Shown: piece by piece, positions 23,063-32,700 of the stretch
Layout: every line of letters starts with the position of its first letter
Position numbering within the stretch: the first letter of the stretch is position 1
Source: a virus
Length of the DNA stretch: 64,000 nt
Strand: one strand, 5' to 3'
Virus record (IMG/VR): IMGVR_UViG_3300030098_005028
Location: 1-64,000 of that record
Notes under the pieces: generated by a model
Told to the model about the DNA's origin: nothing
Database searches by the model: none
The model's input: the letters and a program-made list of their open reading frames with translations, nothing else
Program-made: the position numbers and the translations under genes

Positions 23063-24061
23063 ATGTCTAACAAGAGAATTTTTTACGCTTGTCAGTCGCT
23101 GGCCATATACAAGTCAGACATGACCAATCCAATTGAGGTTCATGGTCTACAAAGTGTTGGTATCACAACGACTTTCAATCTCGAACAGGTGTTTGAGATT
23201 GGGCAGCTTGCCATCTATGAAAACATCGAAACAGTACCAGATATTGAAGTAACTACAGAAAAGGTTTTAGATGGTTATCCACCTATTTTCCTTTTAGCCA
23301 CAAAAGAAGGCGCAGGCCCTACTCTTATCCAAAGGTCAAAAGCAAAGTGTAGTGCTATGCTTTCTATCTATAAGGATACGTCAGAGCAAGCTAGTGGAGT
23401 TGGTCAACATCAAGTTCTTCTTTCCGGTCTTTTCCCAACTAGTGTTGGTTACACTATGCCAGCAGAAGGTAACGCTACAGAATCTGTTACTTTAGCTGGA
23501 TATCATAAGTTCTGGGGAGGAGAAGCACTTTCAGTAAGTAATTTCGGTACTGACACACCTAAGACTGGTGTTCAGCGAAGAGAAGACTTCTTGATGGCTA
23601 CTTCTTTGCTTCCTACAGAAATTCGTGGTATTAATGCTCAGGGAGGGAACATTACTGCTGAAGAAGGTGGTGGTTTCAAAGCCAAAATCACTAACATTAA
23701 TGTAAATTGTGATCTTGGTAGAGAACAATTGTTTGAACTTGGAAAAAGAACTCCTTATCACAGATATGTTAGTTTTCCAGTTGAAGTTACAGCAGAGTTC
23801 ACAACTATTGGTCTTTCTGGCGACTTGGTTGACGCTGATGGAGACTCAACAAGTAACATTAGCAACCAAACAATTGACCTGAAAATGGCAGACGGTTTAC
23901 GTCTGAACTTAGGTGACAAGAATAAACTTCAGTCTGTTGGTTATTCTGGAGGTGACGCTGGTGGTGATAATGTTGAGATTACTTATAATTACCAGACCTT
24001 CAATGACTTTACAGTAACGCATCCTCACCCAGATGTCCATGCATCGGGTATGCCTCACTAG
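23063..24061 (+). CDS. Major tail tube protein
   Basis: The 332-residue protein is the probable tail tube subunit. It is beta-rich and has its own promoter box and its own terminator, a sign of very high expression. It is followed by small assembly-type genes and the tape measure gene, which is the standard order. The segment AIYKSDMTNPIEVHGLQSVGI and the later GGFKAKITNINVNCDLGREQ are typical tube-like strands. A strong GGGAGATAA ribosome site precedes the ATG. It would polymerise around the tape measure protein. Confidence 0.65.
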   Translation: MSNKRIFYACQSLAIYKSDMTNPIEVHGLQSVGITTTFNLEQVFEIGQLAIYENIETVPDIEVTTEKVLDGYPPIFLLATKEGAGPTLIQRSKAKCSAMLSIYKDTSEQASGVGQHQVLLSGLFPTSVGYTMPAEGNATESVTLAGYHKFWGGEALSVSNFGTDTPKTGVQRREDFLMATSLLPTEIRGINAQGGNITAEEGGGFKAKITNINVNCDLGREQLFELGKRTPYHRYVSFPVEVTAEFTTIGLSGDLVDADGDSTSNISNQTIDLKMADGLRLNLGDKNKLQSVGYSGGDAGGDNVEITYNYQTFNDFTVTHPHPDVHASGMPH

Positions 24062-24089
24062 TATTGTCTATAATTTGAATTTGATGGGG

Positions 24090-24121
24090 GGCGGTTGGTC
24101 TATTGGCTGACCGCCTCTTTT
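24090..24121 (+). terminator. Rho-independent terminator after tail tube gene
   Basis: An 11-bp stem (GGCGGTTGGTC at 24090-24100 with GGCTGACCGCC at 24105-24115, with three wobble pairs) around TATT is followed by TCTTTT. It lies 29 nt after the tail-tube stop codon and 25 nt before the next gene. Confidence 0.8.
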
Positions 24122-24145
24122 CGTGGAACACTAAGGAACTAAAGA

Positions 24146-24328
24146 ATGGATCAGCAACAAGAAAATCATCTGAATTATGATGATGTTTGTAGGATTATTG
24201 GTGACATCTATTTAAAGTCTTTTGAGACTCTGAAAAAACAAAACAAAGAAGCTGACTCTTTGAGACTTGCTTTGCAAAAAAAGATAGACAGTCTTACTTC
24301 AGAGGTAGAGGCTTTGAAAGGTGGATAG
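24146..24328 (+). CDS. Small coiled-coil protein
   Basis: This 60-residue protein is almost entirely helical with a heptad-like C-terminal half (LRLALQKKIDSLTSEVEALK). AAGGAAC precedes the ATG. It overlaps the next gene by 8 nt. It lies in the tail assembly-chaperone position between tube and tape measure and may help load the tape measure. Confidence 0.55.
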   Translation: MDQQQENHLNYDDVCRIIGDIYLKSFETLKKQNKEADSLRLALQKKIDSLTSEVEALKGG

Positions 24329-25358
24329 AGACTATGAAAGATATAATGTTTATAGAATATTGTCTGGCGTGTTTAAAATTGAGTTAGATGAGGATACTTA
24401 TTATCTAAGCTCAAATACAAAAGAAGACAGGTTCCATCAACAAGAACTATATTTTGAAATATATAGGCAGGCTGAAAGTCTGGGGTGTATAAAACTCGAA
24501 GAGTCGTACATTTTGCTTGCCGACAAAGGAGGGTGGGGTTCTAAACAGGAAATGGAATTAAAATCCATTCCTAATAAGATCATTAGCTTAAAACATCAAA
24601 TATATAAATCTTTTAATACTACAAAGATAAGAGAAAATTTAAGAAACAAGTTAAAAGCGTCAGAAGAAAGACACAACAATTTATTATCTAAAAAAAATTC
24701 TCTAATGAGTGGTACGTGTGAAGGTATAGCCAGCTTATTTTCTAGTTACTATTCTATGTATACAAAGATTACAGATAAGAATAGACAATATATAAAACAC
24801 AAATTTAATTTTGAAGACTTGGACTATAGGATTTTAGAAAAAGCACATAGGATGAATAACCTAATTAGGTTAGATGAGTCTGAAATTAGAACTCTTTCAA
24901 GAAGTGATTCTTGGAGGAACATTTGGTCTTCAAGGGAGAATTCAAAAGGGATTTTTAATATTTATGCAGACGATTTAGATGATGAACAATCTTCATTGTT
25001 GTCTTGGTCTAAATTTTATGATGATGTTAGAAGCAATCCAGATTGTCCTCCTGAAGAGATACTTAATGATCATGATGCTACCGATGGATGGATAAAAGAA
25101 ATGGCAGAAAAAAATAAAGAAGATAAAAAAGATTCAAAAGACATGACTGGTACAGAAATATTTCTTCCAGCAGATACAGATGAAGAAATTCAAAGAATCA
25201 ATAGCATGAATGATGTTTCTGCAAGAATGACAAAGAGGTTAAGAGAGAAGGCGATTGATAAAAGTGGCGGTCTTAATGAAGCCGAATTGCCTGACGTAAA
25301 AGTTGACCTACAAAGACAAGCAACACAGATGCACGCTAATAAATTTAGAGGGGGATAA
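24321..25358 (+). CDS. Putative tail assembly protein
   Basis: This 345-residue charged, mainly helical protein starts at a GTG (24321) with GAGG upstream. It has a coiled-coil-like middle (IISLKHQIYKSFNTTKIREN, then KASEERHNNL) and a very acidic, Lys-rich C-terminal third. Genes between tube and tape measure usually encode tail assembly chaperones, so this role is likely. No -1 slippery site linking it to the next gene is seen. Confidence 0.5.
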   Translation: MDRDYERYNVYRILSGVFKIELDEDTYYLSSNTKEDRFHQQELYFEIYRQAESLGCIKLEESYILLADKGGWGSKQEMELKSIPNKIISLKHQIYKSFNTTKIRENLRNKLKASEERHNNLLSKKNSLMSGTCEGIASLFSSYYSMYTKITDKNRQYIKHKFNFEDLDYRILEKAHRMNNLIRLDESEIRTLSRSDSWRNIWSSRENSKGIFNIYADDLDDEQSSLLSWSKFYDDVRSNPDCPPEEILNDHDATDGWIKEMAEKNKEDKKDSKDMTGTEIFLPADTDEEIQRINSMNDVSARMTKRLREKAIDKSGGLNEAELPDVKVDLQRQATQMHANKFRGG

Positions 25359-25359
25359 A

Positions 25360-25743
25360 ATGGAAAAGCCACTAGATTTTAAAAATATGAAAGCAATAAA
25401 AAGTAGAATGGCCGAGTATAATCGAAAGAAATACGAAAGCGATTCTAAAAATAGATTATGCAATATAATAGAGACAAAAGTAAAAACATCTTTTATTGGT
25501 GCTATATCTCAGTTTGAGGAAAACTTTGGCTTTTTATGGGGTCATGGACAATCTGATGAATTAGAAGAAGATCAAAAGCTAATGAAAGAAATTTGGGAAA
25601 AAACTAGAACACATATATTGAACAATGGAAACAATCAGATAAGAGCAGCTTCTAATGAAATAGAACTGTATACTATCAATTGGGAAAGACATACGATGGA
25701 ATTGCCAGTTAAACCAATCAAAGAAACCGAGGAGGAAAAGTAA
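25360..25743 (+). CDS. Putative tail assembly protein
   Basis: This 127-residue, mostly helical protein has a basic N-terminus (MKAIKSRMAEYNRKKYES) and a conserved-looking FLWGHGQSDELEEDQKLM segment. I used the ATG at 25360 with AGAGGGGAT upstream; the same frame opens further upstream inside the previous gene. The stop overlaps the next start by one base. Together with its neighbours it is likely part of a tail assembly complex. Confidence 0.5.
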   Translation: MEKPLDFKNMKAIKSRMAEYNRKKYESDSKNRLCNIIETKVKTSFIGAISQFEENFGFLWGHGQSDELEEDQKLMKEIWEKTRTHILNNGNNQIRAASNEIELYTINWERHTMELPVKPIKETEEEK

Positions 25744-26636
25744 TGGCAGACGATAAAAAATTAGGTACTTTTGAAGTTGAAATTGATGGAAAGACAGTAG
25801 AACTTGCTGTAATCCAACAAACAGCACAGGTGGCTCAAAATGCAAGCCTAGAGTACAACAAGACCTTTAGTGCTTCTGTCAAGTCAGGATCATTGCTTCG
25901 TATTCAGCTTGAAAACTACTTATCAAAAGAAGATATTTGGACAGAAGAAAAAGCCAAGAGATACGATGAAATTCTAGATCTTATTGGAAAACATGAGCAA
26001 ACTTTAGCTAAAGGTGGTATTAAATTATCTCAAGCAAGAGAAGCTGCTATTGAGCTAAGAATTCTTAGATCCTCTCTTAGAGAGTTAATTTCAGAAAGAA
26101 CTGAGCTTGAATCTAACACTGCTGAAGGACAATCTGAAAACGCAAGGTTTAATTATATTATTGCTCACACAGTGGTGTATAGTGATACAGAGGAAAAGTA
26201 TTTTAATGGGGTTGAGGGATACTTAAACTCAGCAACAACTCAACTAACCATTGAAATTGCATCCAAAGCTGCCGAAATTTTATATGGTCTTGGTGATACA
26301 TATGAAAAAGGCCTTCCAGAAAATCAATTTTTACTTAAATACAAACTAGCAAATGATGAACTTCACTTAATAGATAAAGAAGGTAATCTTTGTGATATGT
26401 CGTTTAATAGGATTGATGATGAAGGCTACAGGCTTGATGAAGAAGGAAACCGAATTGATGTACAAGGTAAGCCTCTCGATCAGAGTGGCAATTACGATTA
26501 TGGTGAAGATTTCACTGAATTTGTAGATGATATTTGGGAAGAAAAGAAAACAAAAAAGCGAGGAAGACCTAAAAAGACTGTTGAGGCAAAAGCTGAAACT
26601 CAGTCTGAGCCTGAAGAGGCTTCGGTCGATTCGTAA
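25743..26636 (+). CDS. Putative tail assembly chaperone with Asp/Gly repeat and AT-hook-like tail
   Basis: This 297-residue protein has an N-terminal beta part (FEVEIDGKTVELAVIQQTAQ), then helices of coiled-coil type. Near residues 218-250 it carries a short repeat of the form RxDxxGxxxD. A KKRGRPKK segment near the C-terminus resembles an AT-hook DNA- or acid-binding motif. It directly precedes the tape measure gene and is followed by a terminator. A chaperone role for tape measure folding is inferred from position. Confidence 0.5.
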   Translation: MADDKKLGTFEVEIDGKTVELAVIQQTAQVAQNASLEYNKTFSASVKSGSLLRIQLENYLSKEDIWTEEKAKRYDEILDLIGKHEQTLAKGGIKLSQAREAAIELRILRSSLRELISERTELESNTAEGQSENARFNYIIAHTVVYSDTEEKYFNGVEGYLNSATTQLTIEIASKAAEILYGLGDTYEKGLPENQFLLKYKLANDELHLIDKEGNLCDMSFNRIDDEGYRLDEEGNRIDVQGKPLDQSGNYDYGEDFTEFVDDIWEEKKTKKRGRPKKTVEAKAETQSEPEEASVDS

Positions 26637-26643
26637 AGATAGT

Positions 26644-26700
26644 GGCTATGCCGGTAAGTATTCTTCAAAAAATACAATACCGGTATGGCCTTATTTTTTA
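26644..26700 (+). terminator. Rho-independent terminator before tape measure gene
   Basis: A 13-bp stem (GGCTATGCCGGTA at 26644-26656 and TACCGGTATGGCC at 26678-26690, two G-U pairs) with an inner GTATT/AATAC extension is followed by TTATTTTTTA. It lies between the chaperone-like gene and the tape measure gene. No TGGTGTAT box follows it, so the tape measure gene may depend on read-through. Confidence 0.85.
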
Positions 26701-26715
26701 TAGAGGGGTGGATTA

Positions 26716-29700
26716 ATGGCCGCTGCTTTCAATCTTGTAGCACAACTTCAACTAAAAGGGCCTACGAATGTACGTCAGGTTGTCAGTCAACTGAATCGTC
26801 AGTTGAAGGGCATAAAGCTAAACGTACAAATATCTAAAGGCATACAGGGCCAGATGAAGAATCTGGTTCAAGATGCCAATAAGGTCAAGGGAGCTTTTGA
26901 TGCTATAGGAGCATCTGCTAATAAAGCTAGACAGCAAATGCAGCAGTTGGCGGGTTCTGCCAAGGCTGCCTCTACTGGTATTACAGGTGCAGCAGCAGGA
27001 GCAAATAAAGCTGGTAAAAATGTACAGAATTTGGGAAATCAGGCTAAGTTTGCAGGCAGTAAAATGTTTGAGCTTGGCCAAGACGCTGGTATTGCTGCCA
27101 GAAGATTTATAGCTTTCTCTGCTGTAGTAAGTGTTTTGTACAGGGTTACAGGGGCTATAGGAGACGCAACAAAAGAAGCGATAGATTTTGACAGAGAACT
27201 AGTCAGAATTGCTCAGGTCGCCGGAACAACAAAACGTGGCCTCAATGGTCTTGTTAGAGAAGTTCGTAGTCTTGCCTCTGGACTTGGTGTAGATTCAAGC
27301 GAACTTTTAAGCATGGGTCGTATTCTTAAACAAACTGGTTTAAGTATTAATGATACTACCAAAGCTATGAAAGCTTTAGGTAAAGCTTCTCTTGCTCCTA
27401 CTTTCAAAGACATGGAAAGCACTGCCGAAGGTGCTGTCGCTATGATGGCTCAGTGGGGTAATAGAATGGACTCCACGGCTATCAGCGTAGCGAACCTAGA
27501 GCAAAAGCTTGGTTCTATTAATGCTGTAGCTGGTAAGTTTGCTGTTGAAGCCCAAGATATCATGTTTGCCATCAGAAGAACTGGTGGTGTATTTGAAGCC
27601 GTTGGTGGTACTGTTGAAGAATTAATTGCTACCTTTACCTCTATTCGTGCTGCTACTCGTGAATCTGCTGAGACTATTGCCACTGGTTTAAGAACTATCT
27701 TTACCAGAATTCAAAGACCTGAAACGATTGACATGCTTAAAGAGCTTGGTATCAATCTAAGAGACATGCAAGGGAACTTTATTGGTGCCTATCCTGCTGT
27801 CCAACAACTTGGTATGGCAATGGAGGCTCTTAGAAAATCCCTTCCTGCCGGTACTGATCTCGAAAGAAGCGAACTATTTATAAAAATTGCTGAACAACTT
27901 GGTGGCTATAGGCAGATCGGTAAAGTTCTTCCTATGTTATCTAGATATAAAGATGCACAAAAAGCACTTAGCGTTGCTCAGGCTGGAACCAACAGCATTG
28001 CAAGAGACACAGAGAAAGCTCAACAGGCTCTTGCTATTCAATTCAAGAAGACTCAGGAGTCATTTAAGGAAATGATTCATGAGTTTACTCAAACAGATAC
28101 ATTCAAAGAGTTGGTTCAAGTAGGGCTTCAGTTAGCAAATGTATTCATTGGTGTAGCTAAAGCCTTAAAAGATGTTCTGCCGCTTATTATGATGATTGGC
28201 AGTGTCAAACTTGCTAGGGCTATCCTTCCATCAACAAAAGGTTTCATGCAAGGTCTTGGTTCAGGAGGTCTTGGTGGAAAGACCATGAGAGGTCTGAACA
28301 GTGGTGGGGTTGTAGGAGGAACAGGAAATTTTGATACTGTTCCCGCTATGCTTACTCCCGGTGAATTTGTAGTCAGGAAGAAAGCTGCTCAGGCGATTGG
28401 TTATGGTTCTCTTGCTAATATGAACAGGGTTGGTGGTTACAACTCTGGTGGTAAAGTTACTAGCGGAAGAAGAAACTATGGCGTTAAATTCATGCACGGT
28501 AAGCCAAGTCTAACCGGTGGCCATAAATCTCATTACACTAAATTAATAAACCAAGGGAACCCTGTTGCTGCACAACAGTATATGAATAAGACAATAGGTC
28601 AGCATCGACTAGCAGGAAGGGCTGCTAGGGGGCCTAATAGAATGGCGAGAGGTGTGAAGCCAATGTTCAACACACCTGCCCAAAGATACAAATTGAACTT
28701 GGCTACGCAACAAGCTTATGCGAGTCATCCTTTTGGCCCAACGGGTGGGTCTAGTCGTATGAGTATGAGCGGCGCGGGATTATCACGTTTCGGTGGAGGC
28801 TCTGCTGCCATGACGGGATATGGTGCCTTCGGTAGAGGGCCTGCGCCACGACAAAGATTTAGCCGTATGCGTGGCATAGGGAGAGGTATCAGAACAGGTG
28901 CCAGAGGCGCATTCAGACCGGCAGGCGGCGGCATCGGTGCGATGGGCGGCATGGGGTTGATGTATGGCGGCCAAATACTTGGAGATGCAGTTGGGGGCAA
29001 TGAAGGAGCGGCTATTGCTGGTATGGGTAATTTTGCCGGTATGGGTGCCATGATGGGTATGGGCAGTGCCGCATTATTACCATTAGCCGCTGTCGGAGCG
29101 GCAAAAGGATGGCGCGATAGTTATGAACAAGGATTGATGACGGACGCACAAACTCGATTTACTCGGTCGGAAGAGGCATTCGCAAGAGGTGATCTAGCTG
29201 GTGGCTTTAGAGGTGGTCTTGGCGCACAATCGGCTTATGGTACAGCTTTACAGGAACAAAAAGGTATCACAGCAGTATCTGCCAATATTATGGGAGGAGG
29301 CAACCGTGGTACTGGACGAATCATGGGAGACCTGATGGAGCAAGAAGGCTATTTGGGTAGCGTCTATGCAGGCATATTTGATCGAGATAAGGTTGATGCC
29401 GCAGCCTCAGCGGGTCAGATAAGAAGAAGAGAAGAATTAATGGCATCTGCTGCTCCAATGGCGCAGAGAGGTCAGGAGTATATTGCAGAACAACTTCGTC
29501 AAGGAAAATCATTAAGTCAGATTAAAGGCACAGCAGAGGGTCAACAAGCCCTACAAGCTATGGGTGCCGGTTCTCAGATGGCTGCCGATATACAGGCAAG
29601 TTCTTTTGAAGATGAGGACAGAAAGAAGAGGATGGTCGATCAGGCTCGACAAACTGAAGGGGAAATTCAGGCTAGAAAGATACAAGAACAAATAGCCGCA

Positions 29701-32691
29701 GATAGGAAGAGACAAGCAGAAATGGAACTGGCAATGCAACGAGAGTTGCAAAGACAGTATAAGCTTGCACAAGAAGAAATGAGAAAAACGGCTGAGGCGA
29801 TAGCTAAAGTCAATGAGGCCAACTCTCGTTATCAGCAACATCTAGAGGGAATTCAAGGAGCTACCCTAGACTCTTCCGCTGCTACTGACCGAAGAATAGA
29901 AGCATTGAACAGAAGAGTCGCTGCCGCTTCTGGAGAGAGATATGTCGGATCATACAGTATTCAAGGCGGTCAACAATTAGGAAGGTCTTCTGGTCAGATA
30001 ACTAATATGGCAGCCTACAATCAGGCTGTGAACACTGCGACTTCTAGAATGGGGCCAAGAGGCCAGCAGATAGCTAGGGATACGAGGGCTACCGCAGCAG
30101 TAGCTGTGCGTTCTCCGGCAGCACTTAGCTCTATAGGGGCTGGCATACGAGCAGACGCACGAGGTGCAGGCGGTATGGATACCGCTGGTAAAAATGCAGT
30201 AGCCAAGTTCTCAAGGTTCATATCTGGTCTACCTAGCGCGCTACAAACGAAACTCAGAACCAATCTAAATGCTATGGCTCAGAGTCTCATGAAAAGCAAT
30301 GACTTAGTCAATACTGAATATGAAGCTTTTGCGATAATGTTCCAGTCTAATAGCACTGAAATTAACGACATGATTCAGGAGGGTTTTGAGGAATACAATG
30401 GCGTAATTAGTCAGGCCGCTAGTGATCTTGAACGTGAGAAAAATGCTGAGTTGCAAGCAAGAGAAGCGATTAGAAAAATAATCGCAGGTCAACTCCAAGA
30501 CAGAAGAAAAGAGCAAGATGACTACACTAAAGAAAGAAAAGAGTTAGCTCGTGCCAGATTGGGTGCTTCTGGAGCAGCACCTGTAGGAATTAGTCAAGAG
30601 CTTAGATTTGAACGAAGTGCATTTGGCTTTGGTCAACGTAAAAAAGCAGCAGGTGGTTTATATGGGCCAACTCTAGGAAACGTAGGTACGTCTCCAACGG
30701 CACGGAGATTACGGGCAGCAGGTAAAAACCCGCAACAAGCAGCGTTTATGATTGCTGGCGATGCAATGGCTGCTGTAAGAGAAAAGGCTGAGTTGTTAGG
30801 AGCAGGTTTTGCAGCTAATTCTGTTGAAGTAGAAGCCTTAAACGATGTTATTAAAGACCATCTTGATCAGAAGAAAAAAGAGGTCGATTTAATAAAAGAA
30901 GCCGCCAAGCAAAGGCAAGAAGAAGTAAGGCAGGGAGAGAGACAGGTATACCAAGCATTTGAAGGAATGGCATTCTCTCAAAACCCAACCATGCAATACA
31001 GGCAGATGAGAATGGCTGGCATGGCTACTAACATGGCTGCTCAAGCAGGCGGTAATGTTGGTCAACTAAATCCACAGGCACGTCAGGCTGTAGACCAGTT
31101 TACCAAAATGTTCAGTGCTGTCAGGCTCAAGGCATTTGGGAAAGTTACAGGTGAAGATGTAAGGAGAGGGATTGCTAAAGAAGAAGATGTTGGAAGATTT
31201 AGGACTGGTTCTGAACTTAGAAAGTTAATTTCGTTTAACTTTATGAAAAAGGCCGGTTTGGGTGAGCAACAGGCAATGAGGGCTGTTAAACAGCAGGGAC
31301 AATTAGACCCAGCAGATAAAATATTCCTAGAAAGATGGGATCAAGCATTACAAGAACAAAGAGCCTTACAAAAAGCAGAACAGGCAGCAACCGCACAGCA
31401 GGCCGCAGCACAATTCCAAAACATAAGACTCACTAGACAAAACCTGATTCAGCAAGCAGCAATACTAAAAGCACAGCAACAGGCAATGCAGGCCCAAGGA
31501 AATGCCAAAGGAGGTCTGATCAGAGCAAGGAAGTTTGCTAATGGAAACCTTGTTGACTTTAGTCCACAGGGTACAGATACTGTTCCAGCCGTATTAACTC
31601 CCGGTGAGTTTGTCATACAGAAGAGTGCTGTTGACAAGTATGGTTCAGATATGATGGGGGCAATTAATGCAGGAGCTTTCGCTAATGGAGGGATTGTACC
31701 ACACCAACAATTACAAGCCCAAGGCCAAGGCCTAGAGTGGAAGACAGATGGGCCGGGTTTTAAGTGGGCTGGATTGCAAAAGAGTGTTGCCAAAGGCAAA
31801 GCTAGTATCGAGCATGGAGCGATACCTCAAGAAAAGGGAAGTTATTCTGGAAGATTCGGCAGGATGAGTGGTCATGGTGCTTTCGTATCAGCAGGAAACA
31901 TAGGCGACGGAATATTTAACTCGTGGAGATTTCTCTATAAAAGACCGCACAAAAAAGCCGCTGCTGAATGGAAGTTTTTTGGGCCTTCTACATTCGCGGC
32001 TCAAAATACAGAGCCTATTGGGTCTGTAAGGGTTCTGGAAAGGGATCATGCAGCACAAGCAGGGTTTTTAGAAGGAAAAATGGGTTGGGTAGGAGACATC
32101 TTGAGCCTCGGCTCCTTGGGAGTGAATCAAGGTGGAAAAACAGCAAATTTCCCTCCAAAGATGTGGAAAAAGTCAAATAATATAGTTATGAAATTTATGA
32201 GACTCAATCCCAATGCTGTAGTTCCTGATAACGATAGAGACAAAATTATATCTGGTCGGTCAGCAGCTATGCCATTTAGAAGAGGCGGCATGGCTAGAAA
32301 ATTCCAAAATGGAGGCTCTGTTGGATCGCAATCAGGTGGCCTTGGCGATATTGCTACGGCTTTAGGAGGAGCAGTCAACAGTCTTGGAGGATCGGTTGGG
32401 CCATTCGCTCAGGCAGCAATAATGCTTGGTGCTTCTCTTAATAGGTTCGCAAATGCAAAACCTGTAATGAAGATACAAGCTGCACCAATTGATGTAAGAG
32501 TAGGTTTAGACAGCGGGTTTGCAACTCTTGGAGAAAGTATTTCAACTACAATCCAAGGCGCAATACATGACTACATTTGGCAAGAAATAAATACGGCAGT
32601 TGAACAGTTCAGAGGCCAATTAAACCAAGGGGAAATTCCAAATCAAGCCGGAGGCCCCGGTGGAATTTTAGTACCCGGAAGAAGAAGATAA
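26716..32691 (+). CDS. Tape measure protein
   Basis: The 1991-residue protein is the tail length ruler. Residues about 150-420 carry a TP901-type minor tail domain (DATKEAIDFDRELVRIAQVA, then KAMKALGKASLAPTFKDMES). A hydrophobic stretch lies at about 465-505, a second Gly/Met/Ala-rich membrane-like stretch at about 739-800, and a long Gln/Lys/Glu coiled coil at about 975-1040. The motif DTVPAxLTPGEFV occurs twice, near residues 540 and 1620, separated by over 1000 residues. At the usual 0.15 nm per residue the tail would be about 300 nm long. The C-terminal 300 residues contain a distinct Trp/Gly/Lys-rich domain that I do not recognise. DNA in 28740-29100 looks more GC-rich than its surroundings. 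Confidence 0.93.
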   Translation: MAAAFNLVAQLQLKGPTNVRQVVSQLNRQLKGIKLNVQISKGIQGQMKNLVQDANKVKGAFDAIGASANKARQQMQQLAGSAKAASTGITGAAAGANKAGKNVQNLGNQAKFAGSKMFELGQDAGIAARRFIAFSAVVSVLYRVTGAIGDATKEAIDFDRELVRIAQVAGTTKRGLNGLVREVRSLASGLGVDSSELLSMGRILKQTGLSINDTTKAMKALGKASLAPTFKDMESTAEGAVAMMAQWGNRMDSTAISVANLEQKLGSINAVAGKFAVEAQDIMFAIRRTGGVFEAVGGTVEELIATFTSIRAATRESAETIATGLRTIFTRIQRPETIDMLKELGINLRDMQGNFIGAYPAVQQLGMAMEALRKSLPAGTDLERSELFIKIAEQLGGYRQIGKVLPMLSRYKDAQKALSVAQAGTNSIARDTEKAQQALAIQFKKTQESFKEMIHEFTQTDTFKELVQVGLQLANVFIGVAKALKDVLPLIMMIGSVKLARAILPSTKGFMQGLGSGGLGGKTMRGLNSGGVVGGTGNFDTVPAMLTPGEFVVRKKAAQAIGYGSLANMNRVGGYNSGGKVTSGRRNYGVKFMHGKPSLTGGHKSHYTKLINQGNPVAAQQYMNKTIGQHRLAGRAARGPNRMARGVKPMFNTPAQRYKLNLATQQAYASHPFGPTGGSSRMSMSGAGLSRFGGGSAAMTGYGAFGRGPAPRQRFSRMRGIGRGIRTGARGAFRPAGGGIGAMGGMGLMYGGQILGDAVGGNEGAAIAGMGNFAGMGAMMGMGSAALLPLAAVGAAKGWRDSYEQGLMTDAQTRFTRSEEAFARGDLAGGFRGGLGAQSAYGTALQEQKGITAVSANIMGGGNRGTGRIMGDLMEQEGYLGSVYAGIFDRDKVDAAASAGQIRRREELMASAAPMAQRGQEYIAEQLRQGKSLSQIKGTAEGQQALQAMGAGSQMAADIQASSFEDEDRKKRMVDQARQTEGEIQARKIQEQIAADRKRQAEMELAMQRELQRQYKLAQEEMRKTAEAIAKVNEANSRYQQHLEGIQGATLDSSAATDRRIEALNRRVAAASGERYVGSYSIQGGQQLGRSSGQITNMAAYNQAVNTATSRMGPRGQQIARDTRATAAVAVRSPAALSSIGAGIRADARGAGGMDTAGKNAVAKFSRFISGLPSALQTKLRTNLNAMAQSLMKSNDLVNTEYEAFAIMFQSNSTEINDMIQEGFEEYNGVISQAASDLEREKNAELQAREAIRKIIAGQLQDRRKEQDDYTKERKELARARLGASGAAPVGISQELRFERSAFGFGQRKKAAGGLYGPTLGNVGTSPTARRLRAAGKNPQQAAFMIAGDAMAAVREKAELLGAGFAANSVEVEALNDVIKDHLDQKKKEVDLIKEAAKQRQEEVRQGERQVYQAFEGMAFSQNPTMQYRQMRMAGMATNMAAQAGGNVGQLNPQARQAVDQFTKMFSAVRLKAFGKVTGEDVRRGIAKEEDVGRFRTGSELRKLISFNFMKKAGLGEQQAMRAVKQQGQLDPADKIFLERWDQALQEQRALQKAEQAATAQQAAAQFQNIRLTRQNLIQQAAILKAQQQAMQAQGNAKGGLIRARKFANGNLVDFSPQGTDTVPAVLTPGEFVIQKSAVDKYGSDMMGAINAGAFANGGIVPHQQLQAQGQGLEWKTDGPGFKWAGLQKSVAKGKASIEHGAIPQEKGSYSGRFGRMSGHGAFVSAGNIGDGIFNSWRFLYKRPHKKAAAEWKFFGPSTFAAQNTEPIGSVRVLERDHAAQAGFLEGKMGWVGDILSLGSLGVNQGGKTANFPPKMWKKSNNIVMKFMRLNPNAVVPDNDRDKIISGRSAAMPFRRGGMARKFQNGGSVGSQSGGLGDIATALGGAVNSLGGSVGPFAQAAIMLGASLNRFANAKPVMKIQAAPIDVRVGLDSGFATLGESISTTIQGAIHDYIWQEINTAVEQFRGQLNQGEIPNQAGGPGGILVPGRRR

Positions 32692-32700
32692 GTATAAGAG

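Noticed and set aside
25303-25362. Programmed frameshift between the tail assembly genes at 24321 and 25360
   Set aside because: The frame of the second gene is open back into the first, and AAATTTA occurs near 25340, but it is in the wrong phase. A +1 rather than -1 shift would be needed, and the second gene has its own AGAGGGGAT ribosome site and ATG.
18915-27592. TGGTGTAT copies at 18915-18922, 26173-26180 and 27585-27592 as further promoters
   Set aside because: All three lie within confidently called genes and not before a start codon. A few chance occurrences of an octamer are expected in 64 kb.
28725-29051. Minus-strand open frame over the GC-richer part of the tape measure gene
   Set aside because: It encodes a Pro-rich low-complexity string created by the complementary Gly/Met/Ala codons of the tape measure gene, and has no ribosome site.
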